Assembly (NCBI GenBank): GCA_900768735.1
Contig: CAAGDZ010000348.1
Coordinates: 1 to 12,299, forward strand
DNA length: 12,299 nt
Origin: Oscillospiraceae bacterium
Lineage (GTDB): Bacteria; Bacillota; Clostridia; Oscillospirales; Ruminococcaceae
Reading direction: 5' to 3'
Notes under the pieces: model-generated
Seen by the model: the letters and a program-made list of their open reading frames with translations, nothing else
Database searches by the model: none
Told to the model about the DNA's origin: nothing
Translations under genes and position numbers: made by a program
In this document: piece by piece, positions 1 through 6,619 of the stretch
Layout of the letters: the number at the start of each line of letters is the position of its first letter
How positions within the stretch are numbered: position 1 is the first letter of the stretch

Positions 1-5
1 CGGAC

Positions 6-52
6 TTTTATAAATTTATATCAAAAAATATTTTTTGAATAAATTTATAAAA
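6..52. repeat. Long AT-only inverted repeat upstream of putP
   Basis: The centre is a perfect 18-bp palindrome, TCAAAAAATATTTTTTGA (21-38). Its flanks 6-19 and 39-52 are also reverse complements of each other, with only base 20 unpaired. Within the flanks ATAAATTTAT occurs at 10-19 and again at 39-48, and TATAAATTTATA (9-20) is itself palindromic. The whole 47-bp element ends 5 bp before the putative -35 box of putP. It could be an operator, or the AT-rich terminator of a gene left of the window. It has no GC stem, so a terminator role is doubtful. Confidence 0.5.
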
Positions 53-56
53 TTAC

Positions 57-85
57 TTGCAAAATTGGTCTTATTATGTTAAAAT
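57..85 (+). promoter_or_regulatory. Probable sigma-A promoter of putP
   Basis: TTGCAA (57-62) and TAAAAT (80-85) are separated by 17 bp. They match the -35 and -10 consensus at 4/6 and 5/6. The predicted start near 92 would give a leader of about 45 nt before the putP ATG. The region is AT-rich, so chance matches are possible. Confidence 0.4.
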
Positions 86-137
86 TAGTTATCAGACTGC
101 CTTTGGGTTGAGGCAAATATTAAAGGGATGGTATAAA

Positions 138-1667
138 ATGACTACAGAACAGATATTTATGATGATTACAATTGCCGTGTATCTTATCGGCGTAATTGTA
201 ATCGGCGTAATCAGCGCAAAGCGCACAAGTAGCGTCGGAGATTTTTATCTCGGCGGACGCAAGCTCGGCCCGTTTGTTACAGCAATGAGCGCCGAGGCTT
301 CGGACATGAGCAGCTGGCTGCTTATGGGACTTCCGGGTGTCGCCTACGCGACAGGCTTTGCTGACGCAGGCTGGACAGCTATCGGTCTTGCAATAGGCAC
401 ATACTTAAACTGGCTTATTGTTGCCAAAAGACTGAGAAACTACTCTCAGGTGTGCAACAACTCTATCACGATACCCGAGTTTTTCTCAAACCGTTTTCGT
501 GACAGCAAGAAATTTCTTACCCTCATATCGGCAATTATTATCCTTGTATTCTTCGTTCCGTACACAGGCTCGGGATTTTCCGCCTGCGGAAAGCTTTTCG
601 CAGGACTTTTCGGTGCGGACTATCATATCGCTATGATAATAAGCGCGGTTATAATTATCGCGTATACAACTATCGGCGGCTTTCTTGCAGCGAGCACCTC
701 TGACTTTATTCAGAGTATAATCATGACGATTGCTCTTATCGTAGTAGTAATTTTCGGCGTATCAATGGCGGGCGGTCTTACAAACGTAATAGAGTACGGT
801 CAGAGCCTGCCCGGATATTTCTCGGTAACACATACATTTGACAGCCTTAACAACACGGCAAAGGACTATAACCTGCTTACCATCTGCTCTACGCTTGCGT
901 GGGGTCTCGGATACTTCGGTATGCCTCATGTACTGCTGAGATTTATGGCTATAAAGGACAGCGCAAAGATAAAGACCTCCCGTCGTATCGCTACGGTATG
1001 GGTTGTTATTTCACTTGCTGTTGCTATCTTCATCGGTATTGTAGGTCTCAGCATGGTAAACAACAAGACTCTTGACCCGCTTGCCGACCCCGAAACCATT
1101 ATAGTAAAGATTTCGGGTCTGCTCAGCACCTACGGACCTATTGCCGCTCTTGCAGCCGGACTTATCATCGCGGGTATTCTCGCATCTACGATGTCAACAG
1201 CCGACTCACAGCTCCTCGCCGCATCCTCCAGTATGTCTGAGAACCTTATCCGCGGCGTGTTTAAAATCAAGATGTCGGATAAAATCGGTATGCTCGTTGC
1301 CCGTATAACTGTTATCGTTATCGCGGTTATCGGCATCATTATCGCATGGAACCCCGACAGCTCGGTATTCCAGATTGTATCGTTTGCATGGGCAGGCTTC
1401 GGTGCTACCTTTGGTCCCGTTATGCTGTGCGCATTGTTCTGGAAGCGCTCAAACAAGTGGGGCGCTCTCGCAGGTCTTATTGCCGGCGGCGTGTCGGTGT
1501 TTGTATGGAAGTTCCTCGTTCGCCCGCTCGGCGGTCTGCTCGACATCTACGAACTGCTCCCCGCATTCCTGATTGCGCTTATTGCTATCGTAGCAGTTTC
1601 ACTTCTTACCAAAGCGCCCGAAAAGGAAATCGTTGACGAATTTGAAACGGTAAAGGCTATGAAATAA
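138..1667 (+). CDS. putP: Sodium/proline symporter PutP
   Basis: This is a 509-residue polytopic inner-membrane protein of the sodium:solute symporter (SSS) family, close in length to E. coli PutP (about 502). It takes up L-proline with Na+. Family signatures are visible: LGGRKLGPFVTAMSAEASDMSSWLLMGLPG near residues 38-67 in three overlapping conserved blocks, with D56 matching the E. coli Na+-site Asp55, and MSTADSQLL near 352-360, with S353/T354 matching Ser340/Thr341. A conserved block WAGFGATFGP follows, and the tail is short, hydrophilic and charged. About 13 hydrophobic segments are apparent. The frame is open upstream to 57 (TTG), but the ATG at 138 is preferred: AAAGGG lies 10 nt before it, the protein then starts exactly where PutP proteins do, and the upstream residues are not membrane-like. 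It is monocistronic, with a hairpin terminator 19 nt downstream. Proline against another SSS substrate cannot be proved from sequence alone, but similarity to PutP is extensive. Confidence 0.93.
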   Translation: MTTEQIFMMITIAVYLIGVIVIGVISAKRTSSVGDFYLGGRKLGPFVTAMSAEASDMSSWLLMGLPGVAYATGFADAGWTAIGLAIGTYLNWLIVAKRLRNYSQVCNNSITIPEFFSNRFRDSKKFLTLISAIIILVFFVPYTGSGFSACGKLFAGLFGADYHIAMIISAVIIIAYTTIGGFLAASTSDFIQSIIMTIALIVVVIFGVSMAGGLTNVIEYGQSLPGYFSVTHTFDSLNNTAKDYNLLTICSTLAWGLGYFGMPHVLLRFMAIKDSAKIKTSRRIATVWVVISLAVAIFIGIVGLSMVNNKTLDPLADPETIIVKISGLLSTYGPIAALAAGLIIAGILASTMSTADSQLLAASSSMSENLIRGVFKIKMSDKIGMLVARITVIVIAVIGIIIAWNPDSSVFQIVSFAWAGFGATFGPVMLCALFWKRSNKWGALAGLIAGGVSVFVWKFLVRPLGGLLDIYELLPAFLIALIAIVAVSLLTKAPEKEIVDEFETVKAMK

Positions 1668-1685
1668 ACGTTATAAGGCATTTTT

Positions 1686-1719
1686 AAAGCACCGTAAGGC
1701 TCATCCTCACGGTGCTTTT
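1686..1719 (+). terminator. Rho-independent terminator after putP
   Basis: The stem AAAGCACCGT (1686-1695) pairs perfectly with ACGGTGCTTT (1709-1718). A further A-G-G/C-C-T pairing inside is separated by one mismatch, and TTTTC follows. It lies between convergent putP and the regulator gene, whose stop codon is at 1721. It probably serves mainly putP; the reverse strand has a poorer U-tract (TTTAAAAA). Confidence 0.8.
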
Positions 1720-1720
1720 C

Positions 1721-2599
1721 TTATTCTCTATACAGCTCTGCGGCGGTTTTTACAAATTCCTCAGCTATCGGATTGTCTTTCAGCGGCTTTGAATATATTC
1801 CAAAGCTTGTCTGCCCTGCCTCCCTTATCGGCAGAATACACAGCCCCTGCGTCTGCATATCCGGCAAAAGCGGGAAAACAGTAAATCCGAGTCCCGCCCG
1901 TATCAGCGCCAATACGTTTTCATAGCCGTCGGCAAAATAAATATCATCCTGCCTGTTGAGTACGCCTATTCTGTTGTAGCAGTTTACAAGTGCATCGGAA
2001 CACCTATGCCGCTCCATAATAATCATTCTGCCTGTAAGCTCCCGCGCACTTATCGACTCCATACCCGCCATCGGACTGTTTTCGGGATAGATTGCGGCAA
2101 AGCCGCACTTGCATAGCTCGGTGAATACCTCCGCCTTGCTTTTCTCATCAAAATCCTTGACTGCAAACAAAATCTGAATTTTGTTGTCGTTAAGAAAATT
2201 ATCCAGAGATTTAAAAGGCGAAGTGTGTATATACGGGAAAAACTCGCTGTGACGCTCGTAAAAGCTTCTTATCACAGGAACAGCCGCGTCAAGCTCACCC
2301 TGATTGTGACAGCCGATACCGAGCTTGATTGTCTGCTCGTTTTTTTTGCTGTTAAGCCTTTTTTTCGACGAGGCGGCAATATTCAGTATTGCACCGGCAT
2401 CCGATAAAAAGCTGACACCTGCTGTGGTAAGCTGGACGCTTTTGTTATTTCGTATAAACAGCTTTACTCCAAGCTCGTCCTCAAGGGATGAAATCTGGTG
2501 GCTTACAGCGGGCTGGCTTATATTTATAAAGCTTGCAGCCTTTGAAAAATTGAGGTATTCGGCTACGGCAAGAAAACATTCAAGCTGAGTAGTATTCAT
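1721..2599 (-). CDS. LysR-family transcriptional regulator
   Basis: This is a 292-residue protein of typical LysR-type regulator length. The N-terminal winged helix-turn-helix is clear: residues 5-60 contain FLAVAEYLNFSKAA, then the recognition region ISQPAVSHQISSLEDELG (about 27-44) and the wing LFIRNNKSVQLTTAG. Residues about 90-290 form the two-lobed periplasmic-binding-like effector domain, including the usual late GLGFTVFPLLP segment. The start is set by GAAAGGAAAG about 8-14 nt upstream of the ATG. It is convergent with putP and divergent from the ABC exporter operon, with a 211-bp shared control region. The inverted repeat in that region makes regulation of the exporter the best inference. 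The ligand is unknown and no subfamily can be assigned with confidence. Confidence 0.93.
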   Translation of the reverse strand: MNTTQLECFLAVAEYLNFSKAASFINISQPAVSHQISSLEDELGVKLFIRNNKSVQLTTAGVSFLSDAGAILNIAASSKKRLNSKKNEQTIKLGIGCHNQGELDAAVPVIRSFYERHSEFFPYIHTSPFKSLDNFLNDNKIQILFAVKDFDEKSKAEVFTELCKCGFAAIYPENSPMAGMESISARELTGRMIIMERHRCSDALVNCYNRIGVLNRQDDIYFADGYENVLALIRAGLGFTVFPLLPDMQTQGLCILPIREAGQTSFGIYSKPLKDNPIAEEFVKTAAELYRE

Positions 2600-2654
2600 A
2601 ATTCATCTTTCCTTTCACGGCAGCCGTCCGTCGGTACGGCTAAAAAGCCATTTT

Positions 2655-2690
2655 TTATAATTGATAATAAATATTCTTTATCGATTATAA
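2655..2690. promoter_or_regulatory. Putative LysR-type operator (inverted repeat)
   Basis: TTATAATTGATAA (2655-2667) and TTATCGATTATAA (2678-2690) are inverted copies with a single mismatch, separated by 10 bp. The centre is about 64 bp upstream of the start site predicted for the exporter operon, where LysR-type recognition sites are usually found. The right arm covers the -10 box of the lysR promoter, which would allow autorepression. Assignment to this regulator is inference from position and symmetry. Confidence 0.55.
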
Positions 2691-2712
2691 CATATTTGTA
2701 TTTTACTTTCAA
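2684..2712 (-). promoter_or_regulatory. Promoter of the lysR gene
   Basis: On the minus strand TTGAAA (2712-2707) and a perfect TATAAT (2689-2684) are 17 bp apart. The predicted start near 2677 gives a leader of about 78 nt. The -10 box lies in the right arm of the inverted repeat, and the -35 box touches the -35 box of the opposing exporter promoter. Confidence 0.65.
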
Positions 2713-2730
2713 GAGGAAAAGTAGTATTAT
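2702..2730 (+). promoter_or_regulatory. Promoter of the ABC exporter operon
   Basis: TTTACT (2702-2707) and TATTAT (2725-2730) are 17 bp apart, with 4/6 and 5/6 matches. The predicted start is near 2737, so the leader is about 74 nt. The weak -35 box is what one expects at a promoter that depends on an upstream-bound activator. Confidence 0.5.
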
Positions 2731-2758
2731 TTATATTGAGAAATTTTTAAACGGCAAT

Positions 2759-2781
2759 AACCGACTGTATTTCAGACGGTT
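2759..2781 (+). other. Hairpin in the exporter mRNA leader
   Basis: AACCG-A-CTG (2759-2767) pairs with CAG-A-CGGTT (2773-2781) around a TATTT loop, with one A/A mismatch. It lies between the predicted start site and the ribosome binding site at 2798-2803. No U-tract follows, so it is not a terminator; a role in mRNA stability is possible. Confidence 0.35.
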
Positions 2782-2810
2782 GAAAAGACAGATAAAGAAA
2801 GGAAAAAACA

Positions 2811-4547
2811 ATGAAAGAACTGTTGGCACAGGTAAAACAATATAAAAAGGTGTCTTTACTGGCACCGCTGTTTTCTGCGCTTGAGGTTGCCATGGAAGTT
2901 TTGCTTCCGTTTGTTATGGCAAAGCTTATTGACGAGGGCGTACAATGCGGTGACATGAACAAAATATACCTCTACGGAGGAATAATGGTAGTTATAGCCT
3001 GCATAAGCCTTATGTCGGGTATGCTTGCCGGCAAATATGCCGCGCTTGCCTCTACGGGCTTTGCCTGCAATGTAAGAGAGGCTATGTACCGCAGAATACA
3101 GAAGTTCTCTTTTTCAAATATCGACAAGTACAGCACGGCGGGACTTGTAACCCGTATGACGACCGACGTCACAAACGTGCAGAACTCGTATCAGATGATT
3201 ATACGCATCGCGGTACGCGCTCCGCTTATGCTTATCAGCAGCATGATAATGTGCTTTTTCGTAAATGTCGAGATGAGCTTTATTTTCCTTGGTGCCGTCA
3301 TTTTTCTGGCGATTATTCTTGTAATTATTATGCTTTCGGCGATGAAGGTGTTCAATGTGGCATTCAGAAAATATGATGACCTTAATGCAAGCGTACAGGA
3401 AAACATATCCGGCATAAGAGTTGTAAAGGCGTATGTAAGAGAGGACTACGAAAAGGAAAAGTTTGCAAAGGCATCCGGCAACATCTATAAGATGTTTAAA
3501 AAAGCCGAGAGCATACTCGCTTTCAACAACCCCGTTATGATGCTGGTTATCTACGGCTGTATCATGGCTATCTGCTGGTTCGGTGCAAGCTTTGTAGTAG
3601 CCGGCTCATTACAGACCGGCGAGCTTTCTTCCCTTTTCACATACGTTATGAATTCTCTTATGGCGCTCATGATGCTATCGATGATTTTCGTTATGCTGAC
3701 AATGAGCGTAGCGAGCATGAAGCGTATATCCGAGGTGCTGAGAGAAGAACCCGACCTTGCAAACAGCGAAGCTCCTGTCAAGGAGATTACAGACGGCTCG
3801 GTTGACTTCAATCATGTATATTTCTCTTACAAAAAGAACAGCGAAGAACCGGTACTGGAAGACATCGACCTGCATATACGCTCAGGTGAAACTATCGGTA
3901 TCATAGGCTCGACCGGCTGCGGAAAGACCAGCCTTGTAAACCTTATCAGCCGACTGTACGATGTGCAGAGCGGCAGCGTGTGCGTCGGCGGCAGAGATGT
4001 AAGAGAATACGATATGGAGTATCTCCGCAATAACGTAGCTGTTGTATTGCAGAAAAACGTGCTGTTTTCGGGTACAATACTTGAAAACCTGCGCTGGGGC
4101 AACGAAAACGCCACCGAAGAGGAATGTATCAACGCCTGCAAGGCGGCTTGTGCAGATGAATTTATCGAAAATCTCCCGAATAAATACAACACATATATTG
4201 AGCGCGGCGGCGCAAACGTATCCGGCGGTCAGAAGCAAAGGCTGTGCATAGCGAGGGCGCTTCTTAAAAAGCCAAAGGAGCTTATACTTGACGACTCTAC
4301 AAGCGCAGTCGATACTGCGACCGACGCAAAAATCAGAGCGGCGTTCAAAGCGGAGATACCCGGCACGACAAAGTTTATCATCGCACAGCGTATTTCCAGC
4401 GTACAGGACGCAGACAGGATAATCGTGCTTGATGACGGCAAGGTAAACGGCTTTGACACCCACGAAAATCTTATCAAAAACAACGAAATCTACAGCGAGA
4501 TTTACGAGTCGCAGATTAAGGGCGGCGGAGATTTTGACCGTCAGTAA
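2811..4547 (+). CDS. ABC exporter half-transporter with degenerate ATPase site
   Basis: This is a 578-residue half-transporter: a type I exporter membrane domain (about residues 10-310, six hydrophobic segments) followed by a nucleotide-binding domain (about 330-570). Walker A is GSTGCGKTS (366-374, Lys372), the Q-loop is in VVLQKN, the signature is VSGGQ (470-474) and Walker B is LILDD (491-495). The residue after the Walker B Asp is Asp495 instead of the catalytic Glu, and the switch His is replaced by Gln526 (IIAQRIS). These two substitutions mark the non-catalytic member of heterodimeric exporters such as TM287/288, LmrCD and BmrCD. AAAGGA is 7 nt before the ATG. Its partner is the next gene, 107 bp downstream. 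By family it exports drugs, lipids or peptides; the substrate cannot be told from sequence. It is likely controlled by the divergent LysR protein. Confidence 0.93.
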   Translation: MKELLAQVKQYKKVSLLAPLFSALEVAMEVLLPFVMAKLIDEGVQCGDMNKIYLYGGIMVVIACISLMSGMLAGKYAALASTGFACNVREAMYRRIQKFSFSNIDKYSTAGLVTRMTTDVTNVQNSYQMIIRIAVRAPLMLISSMIMCFFVNVEMSFIFLGAVIFLAIILVIIMLSAMKVFNVAFRKYDDLNASVQENISGIRVVKAYVREDYEKEKFAKASGNIYKMFKKAESILAFNNPVMMLVIYGCIMAICWFGASFVVAGSLQTGELSSLFTYVMNSLMALMMLSMIFVMLTMSVASMKRISEVLREEPDLANSEAPVKEITDGSVDFNHVYFSYKKNSEEPVLEDIDLHIRSGETIGIIGSTGCGKTSLVNLISRLYDVQSGSVCVGGRDVREYDMEYLRNNVAVVLQKNVLFSGTILENLRWGNENATEEECINACKAACADEFIENLPNKYNTYIERGGANVSGGQKQRLCIARALLKKPKELILDDSTSAVDTATDAKIRAAFKAEIPGTTKFIIAQRISSVQDADRIIVLDDGKVNGFDTHENLIKNNEIYSEIYESQIKGGGDFDRQ

Positions 4548-4560
4548 GTTAGGAGAGTAT

Positions 4561-4587
4561 GTTTGAAAAATCAGAGATTTTTCAAAC
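4561..4587 (+). other. Perfect intercistronic hairpin 1
   Basis: GTTTGAAAAATC (4561-4572) and GATTTTTCAAAC (4576-4587) form a perfect 12-bp stem with an AGA loop, 14 nt after the first exporter stop codon. CCCGTTG follows rather than a U-tract, so it is not a standard terminator. An mRNA-processing or stabilising hairpin, or a copy of a dispersed intergenic repeat, would fit. Confidence 0.6.
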
Positions 4588-4592
4588 CCGTT

Positions 4593-4625
4593 GTTTGCGC
4601 CTCGGCAAATCCTCTCGGTGCAAAC
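4593..4625 (+). other. Intercistronic hairpin 2
   Basis: GTTTGCGCC (4593-4601) pairs with GGTGCAAAC (4617-4625), with one G-U pair and a 15-nt loop. It begins 5 nt after hairpin 1 and shares its GTTTG...CAAAC ends. It stops 9 nt before the AGGAAGGA ribosome binding site of the second exporter gene, so it could influence relative expression of the two subunits. Confidence 0.5.
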
Positions 4626-4654
4626 TGCCTCAATAGGAAGGAACGATTATAAAT

Positions 4655-6550
4655 ATGGAACAAAATATGAAAAAGCCCTCCTCGAAGGGTCAGATAAAAT
4701 ATCTCGGCAGGATAATCGGCTACACCGTAAAGCACTACAAATTTTCCTGCCTAGTGGTTCTGATATGTATTGTGGTGCAGGCGCTGTCTACCCTGTACGG
4801 TATGCTGTTTATACAGTCGCTGATAGATGATTATATAACGCCGTTGATAAAATCGCCCTCCCCCGATTTCAGCGGACTTGCCTTTGCCTTGCTGAGACTC
4901 GGAATTATATATCTGGTCGGTCTGGGGGCGGCGTACGCCTATAACAGAATAATGGTAAATGTCGGTCAGGGTACGCTGAGAAACTTCCGCGATGACTTAT
5001 TTAAAAACATGGAAACGCTCCCAATAAAGTATTTCGACACGCATCAGCACGGCGATATAATGTCGGTATACACAAACGATATTGATACGTTCAGACAGTT
5101 TATCTGTCAGAGTATGCCGCAGGTAATAAATCAGGGAATAACGCTTGTCATTGTCCTCGTTTCAATGCTTACAATGAACATTCCTATGGCGGTGCTTTCT
5201 ATCGTAATGGCAATAATCATGCTGATTGTCACAAACAAGCTCGCCAAAAAATCCGGCAAGTATTTTGCAAGCCAGCAGCAGGATCTGGGCGCGGTTGACG
5301 GCTTTATCGAGGAGATGCTGGACGGTCAGAAGGTAGTCAAGGTGTTCTGCCGTGAGGAGCAGTCGGTCGAGGACTTTGTCAAAATAAACGACCGTCTCAG
5401 AAACAGCGCTTATAAAGCAAATAAATACGCGAATATAATGATGCCGATAAACGCAAATATCGGTAATATCAGCTATGTTATATGCGCAATCCTCGGCGCG
5501 GTGCTTGCGATAAACGGCTATGCGGGGCTTACGCTCGGTACTCTTGTGGCATTTTTAGGACTTAACAAGAACTTTACCATGCCGATAGCGCAACTCAGCC
5601 AGCAGATGTCATTCATCGTTATGGCGGGAGCTGGCGCAGAGCGACTGTTCAATCTTATGGACAGCAAACCGGAGCAGGACGAGGGCTATGTCGAGATAGT
5701 AAACGCGAATATCGCTCCCGACGGCACAATCACCGAGTCCGAAAAAAGAACGGGTCATTGGGCATGGAAGCACCCGCACAAGGCGGACGGCTCAGTCACC
5801 TACACCAAGATGGATGGCGAGATTGTGTTTGACGGCGTTGACTTCGGATACGACGACAGCAAGATAGTCCTGCACGATATAAAGCTGTACGCAAAGCCGG
5901 GTCAGAAGATAGCATTTGTAGGCTCTACGGGTGCGGGCAAAACCACGATAACAAACCTCATAAACCGTTTTTACGACATTCAGGACGGCAAAATCAGATA
6001 CGACAGCATAAATATCACAAAGATAAAAAAGCCGGAGCTGAGAAAGTCGCTCGGAATAGTTTTGCAGGACACCCACCTGTTTTCGGGTACGGTTATGGAC
6101 AATATCCGTTACGGAAAGCTCGACGCAACCGACGATGAATGTATCGCGGCGGCAAAGCTTGCAAACGCGGACGGATTTATCCGCAGACTGCCCGATGGCT
6201 ACAATACGGTGCTTACAGGTGACGGCAGCAATTTAAGTCAGGGACAGCGGCAGCTTTTGTCGATAGCAAGAGTGGCGGTAGCCGACCCGCCGGTGCTTAT
6301 ACTTGACGAAGCAACCTCGTCTATCGATACCCGTACCGAAAAGCTTGTTCAGGCGGGTATGGACGCGCTTATGAAGGGCAGGACGACCTTCGTAATAGCG
6401 CACCGACTTTCTACGGTCAGAAACTCCGACTGCATAATGGTACTTGAACAGGGCAGGATAATCGAACGCGGTACGCATGACGAGCTTATTGCACAAAAGG
6501 GCAAGTATTATCAGCTTTACACGGGTAATTTTGCGGAAGAAACGGCGTAA
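4655..6550 (+). CDS. ABC exporter half-transporter, catalytic subunit
   Basis: This is a 631-residue half-transporter that pairs with the gene upstream. The membrane domain (about residues 15-335) is followed by a linker of about 50 residues (near 345-395, containing the WAWKHPH segment) and then the nucleotide-binding domain (about 390-625). Walker A is GSTGAGKTT (423-431, Lys429), the signature is LSQGQ (527-531), Walker B is LILDE with Asp551 and catalytic Glu552, and the switch is His583 (VIAHRLSTV). The canonical Glu and His, and the LSQGQ signature that would sit over the degenerate site of the partner, complete the asymmetric heterodimer pattern. The start ATG has AGGAAGGA 12 nt upstream, a slightly long spacing; the next in-frame ATG (4667) is much further away. 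The gene is larger than its partner mainly because of the linker. A strong terminator follows 20 nt downstream. Confidence 0.93.
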   Translation: MEQNMKKPSSKGQIKYLGRIIGYTVKHYKFSCLVVLICIVVQALSTLYGMLFIQSLIDDYITPLIKSPSPDFSGLAFALLRLGIIYLVGLGAAYAYNRIMVNVGQGTLRNFRDDLFKNMETLPIKYFDTHQHGDIMSVYTNDIDTFRQFICQSMPQVINQGITLVIVLVSMLTMNIPMAVLSIVMAIIMLIVTNKLAKKSGKYFASQQQDLGAVDGFIEEMLDGQKVVKVFCREEQSVEDFVKINDRLRNSAYKANKYANIMMPINANIGNISYVICAILGAVLAINGYAGLTLGTLVAFLGLNKNFTMPIAQLSQQMSFIVMAGAGAERLFNLMDSKPEQDEGYVEIVNANIAPDGTITESEKRTGHWAWKHPHKADGSVTYTKMDGEIVFDGVDFGYDDSKIVLHDIKLYAKPGQKIAFVGSTGAGKTTITNLINRFYDIQDGKIRYDSINITKIKKPELRKSLGIVLQDTHLFSGTVMDNIRYGKLDATDDECIAAAKLANADGFIRRLPDGYNTVLTGDGSNLSQGQRQLLSIARVAVADPPVLILDEATSSIDTRTEKLVQAGMDALMKGRTTFVIAHRLSTVRNSDCIMVLEQGRIIERGTHDELIAQKGKYYQLYTGNFAEETA

Positions 6551-6566
6551 ATAAAAGTAAGAATAC

Positions 6567-6606
6567 AAAAACACCGCTCGGTTAATTACGCCGAGCGGTG
6601 TTTATT
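6567..6606. terminator. Bidirectional terminator between exporter operon and leuA
   Basis: ACACCGCTCGG (6571-6581) and CCGAGCGGTGT (6591-6601) form a perfect 11-bp GC-rich stem, extendable by two A-T pairs, with a 9-nt loop. On the plus strand TTTATTATT follows; on the minus strand the stem is followed by TTTTTG. It therefore suits both the exporter operon (plus) and leuA (minus, stop codon at 6620). Confidence 0.88.
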
Positions 6607-6619
6607 ATTCAGTCAATAA

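Noticed and set aside
57..137. Extended N-terminus of PutP from a TTG at 57
   Set aside because: The TTG coincides with the likely -35 box, and the ATG at 138 has a ribosome binding site and matches the family N-terminus.
1130..1546. Antisense frame of 138 codons inside putP
   Set aside because: It lies entirely within the conserved transporter gene, has no ribosome binding site and a low-complexity translation.
2622..2649. Overlapping short hairpins AGCCGT/ACGGCT and GGCT/AGCC in the lysR leader, as an attenuator
   Set aside because: The stems are only 4-6 bp with no U-tract in the lysR direction and no leader peptide; too weak to call a regulatory switch.
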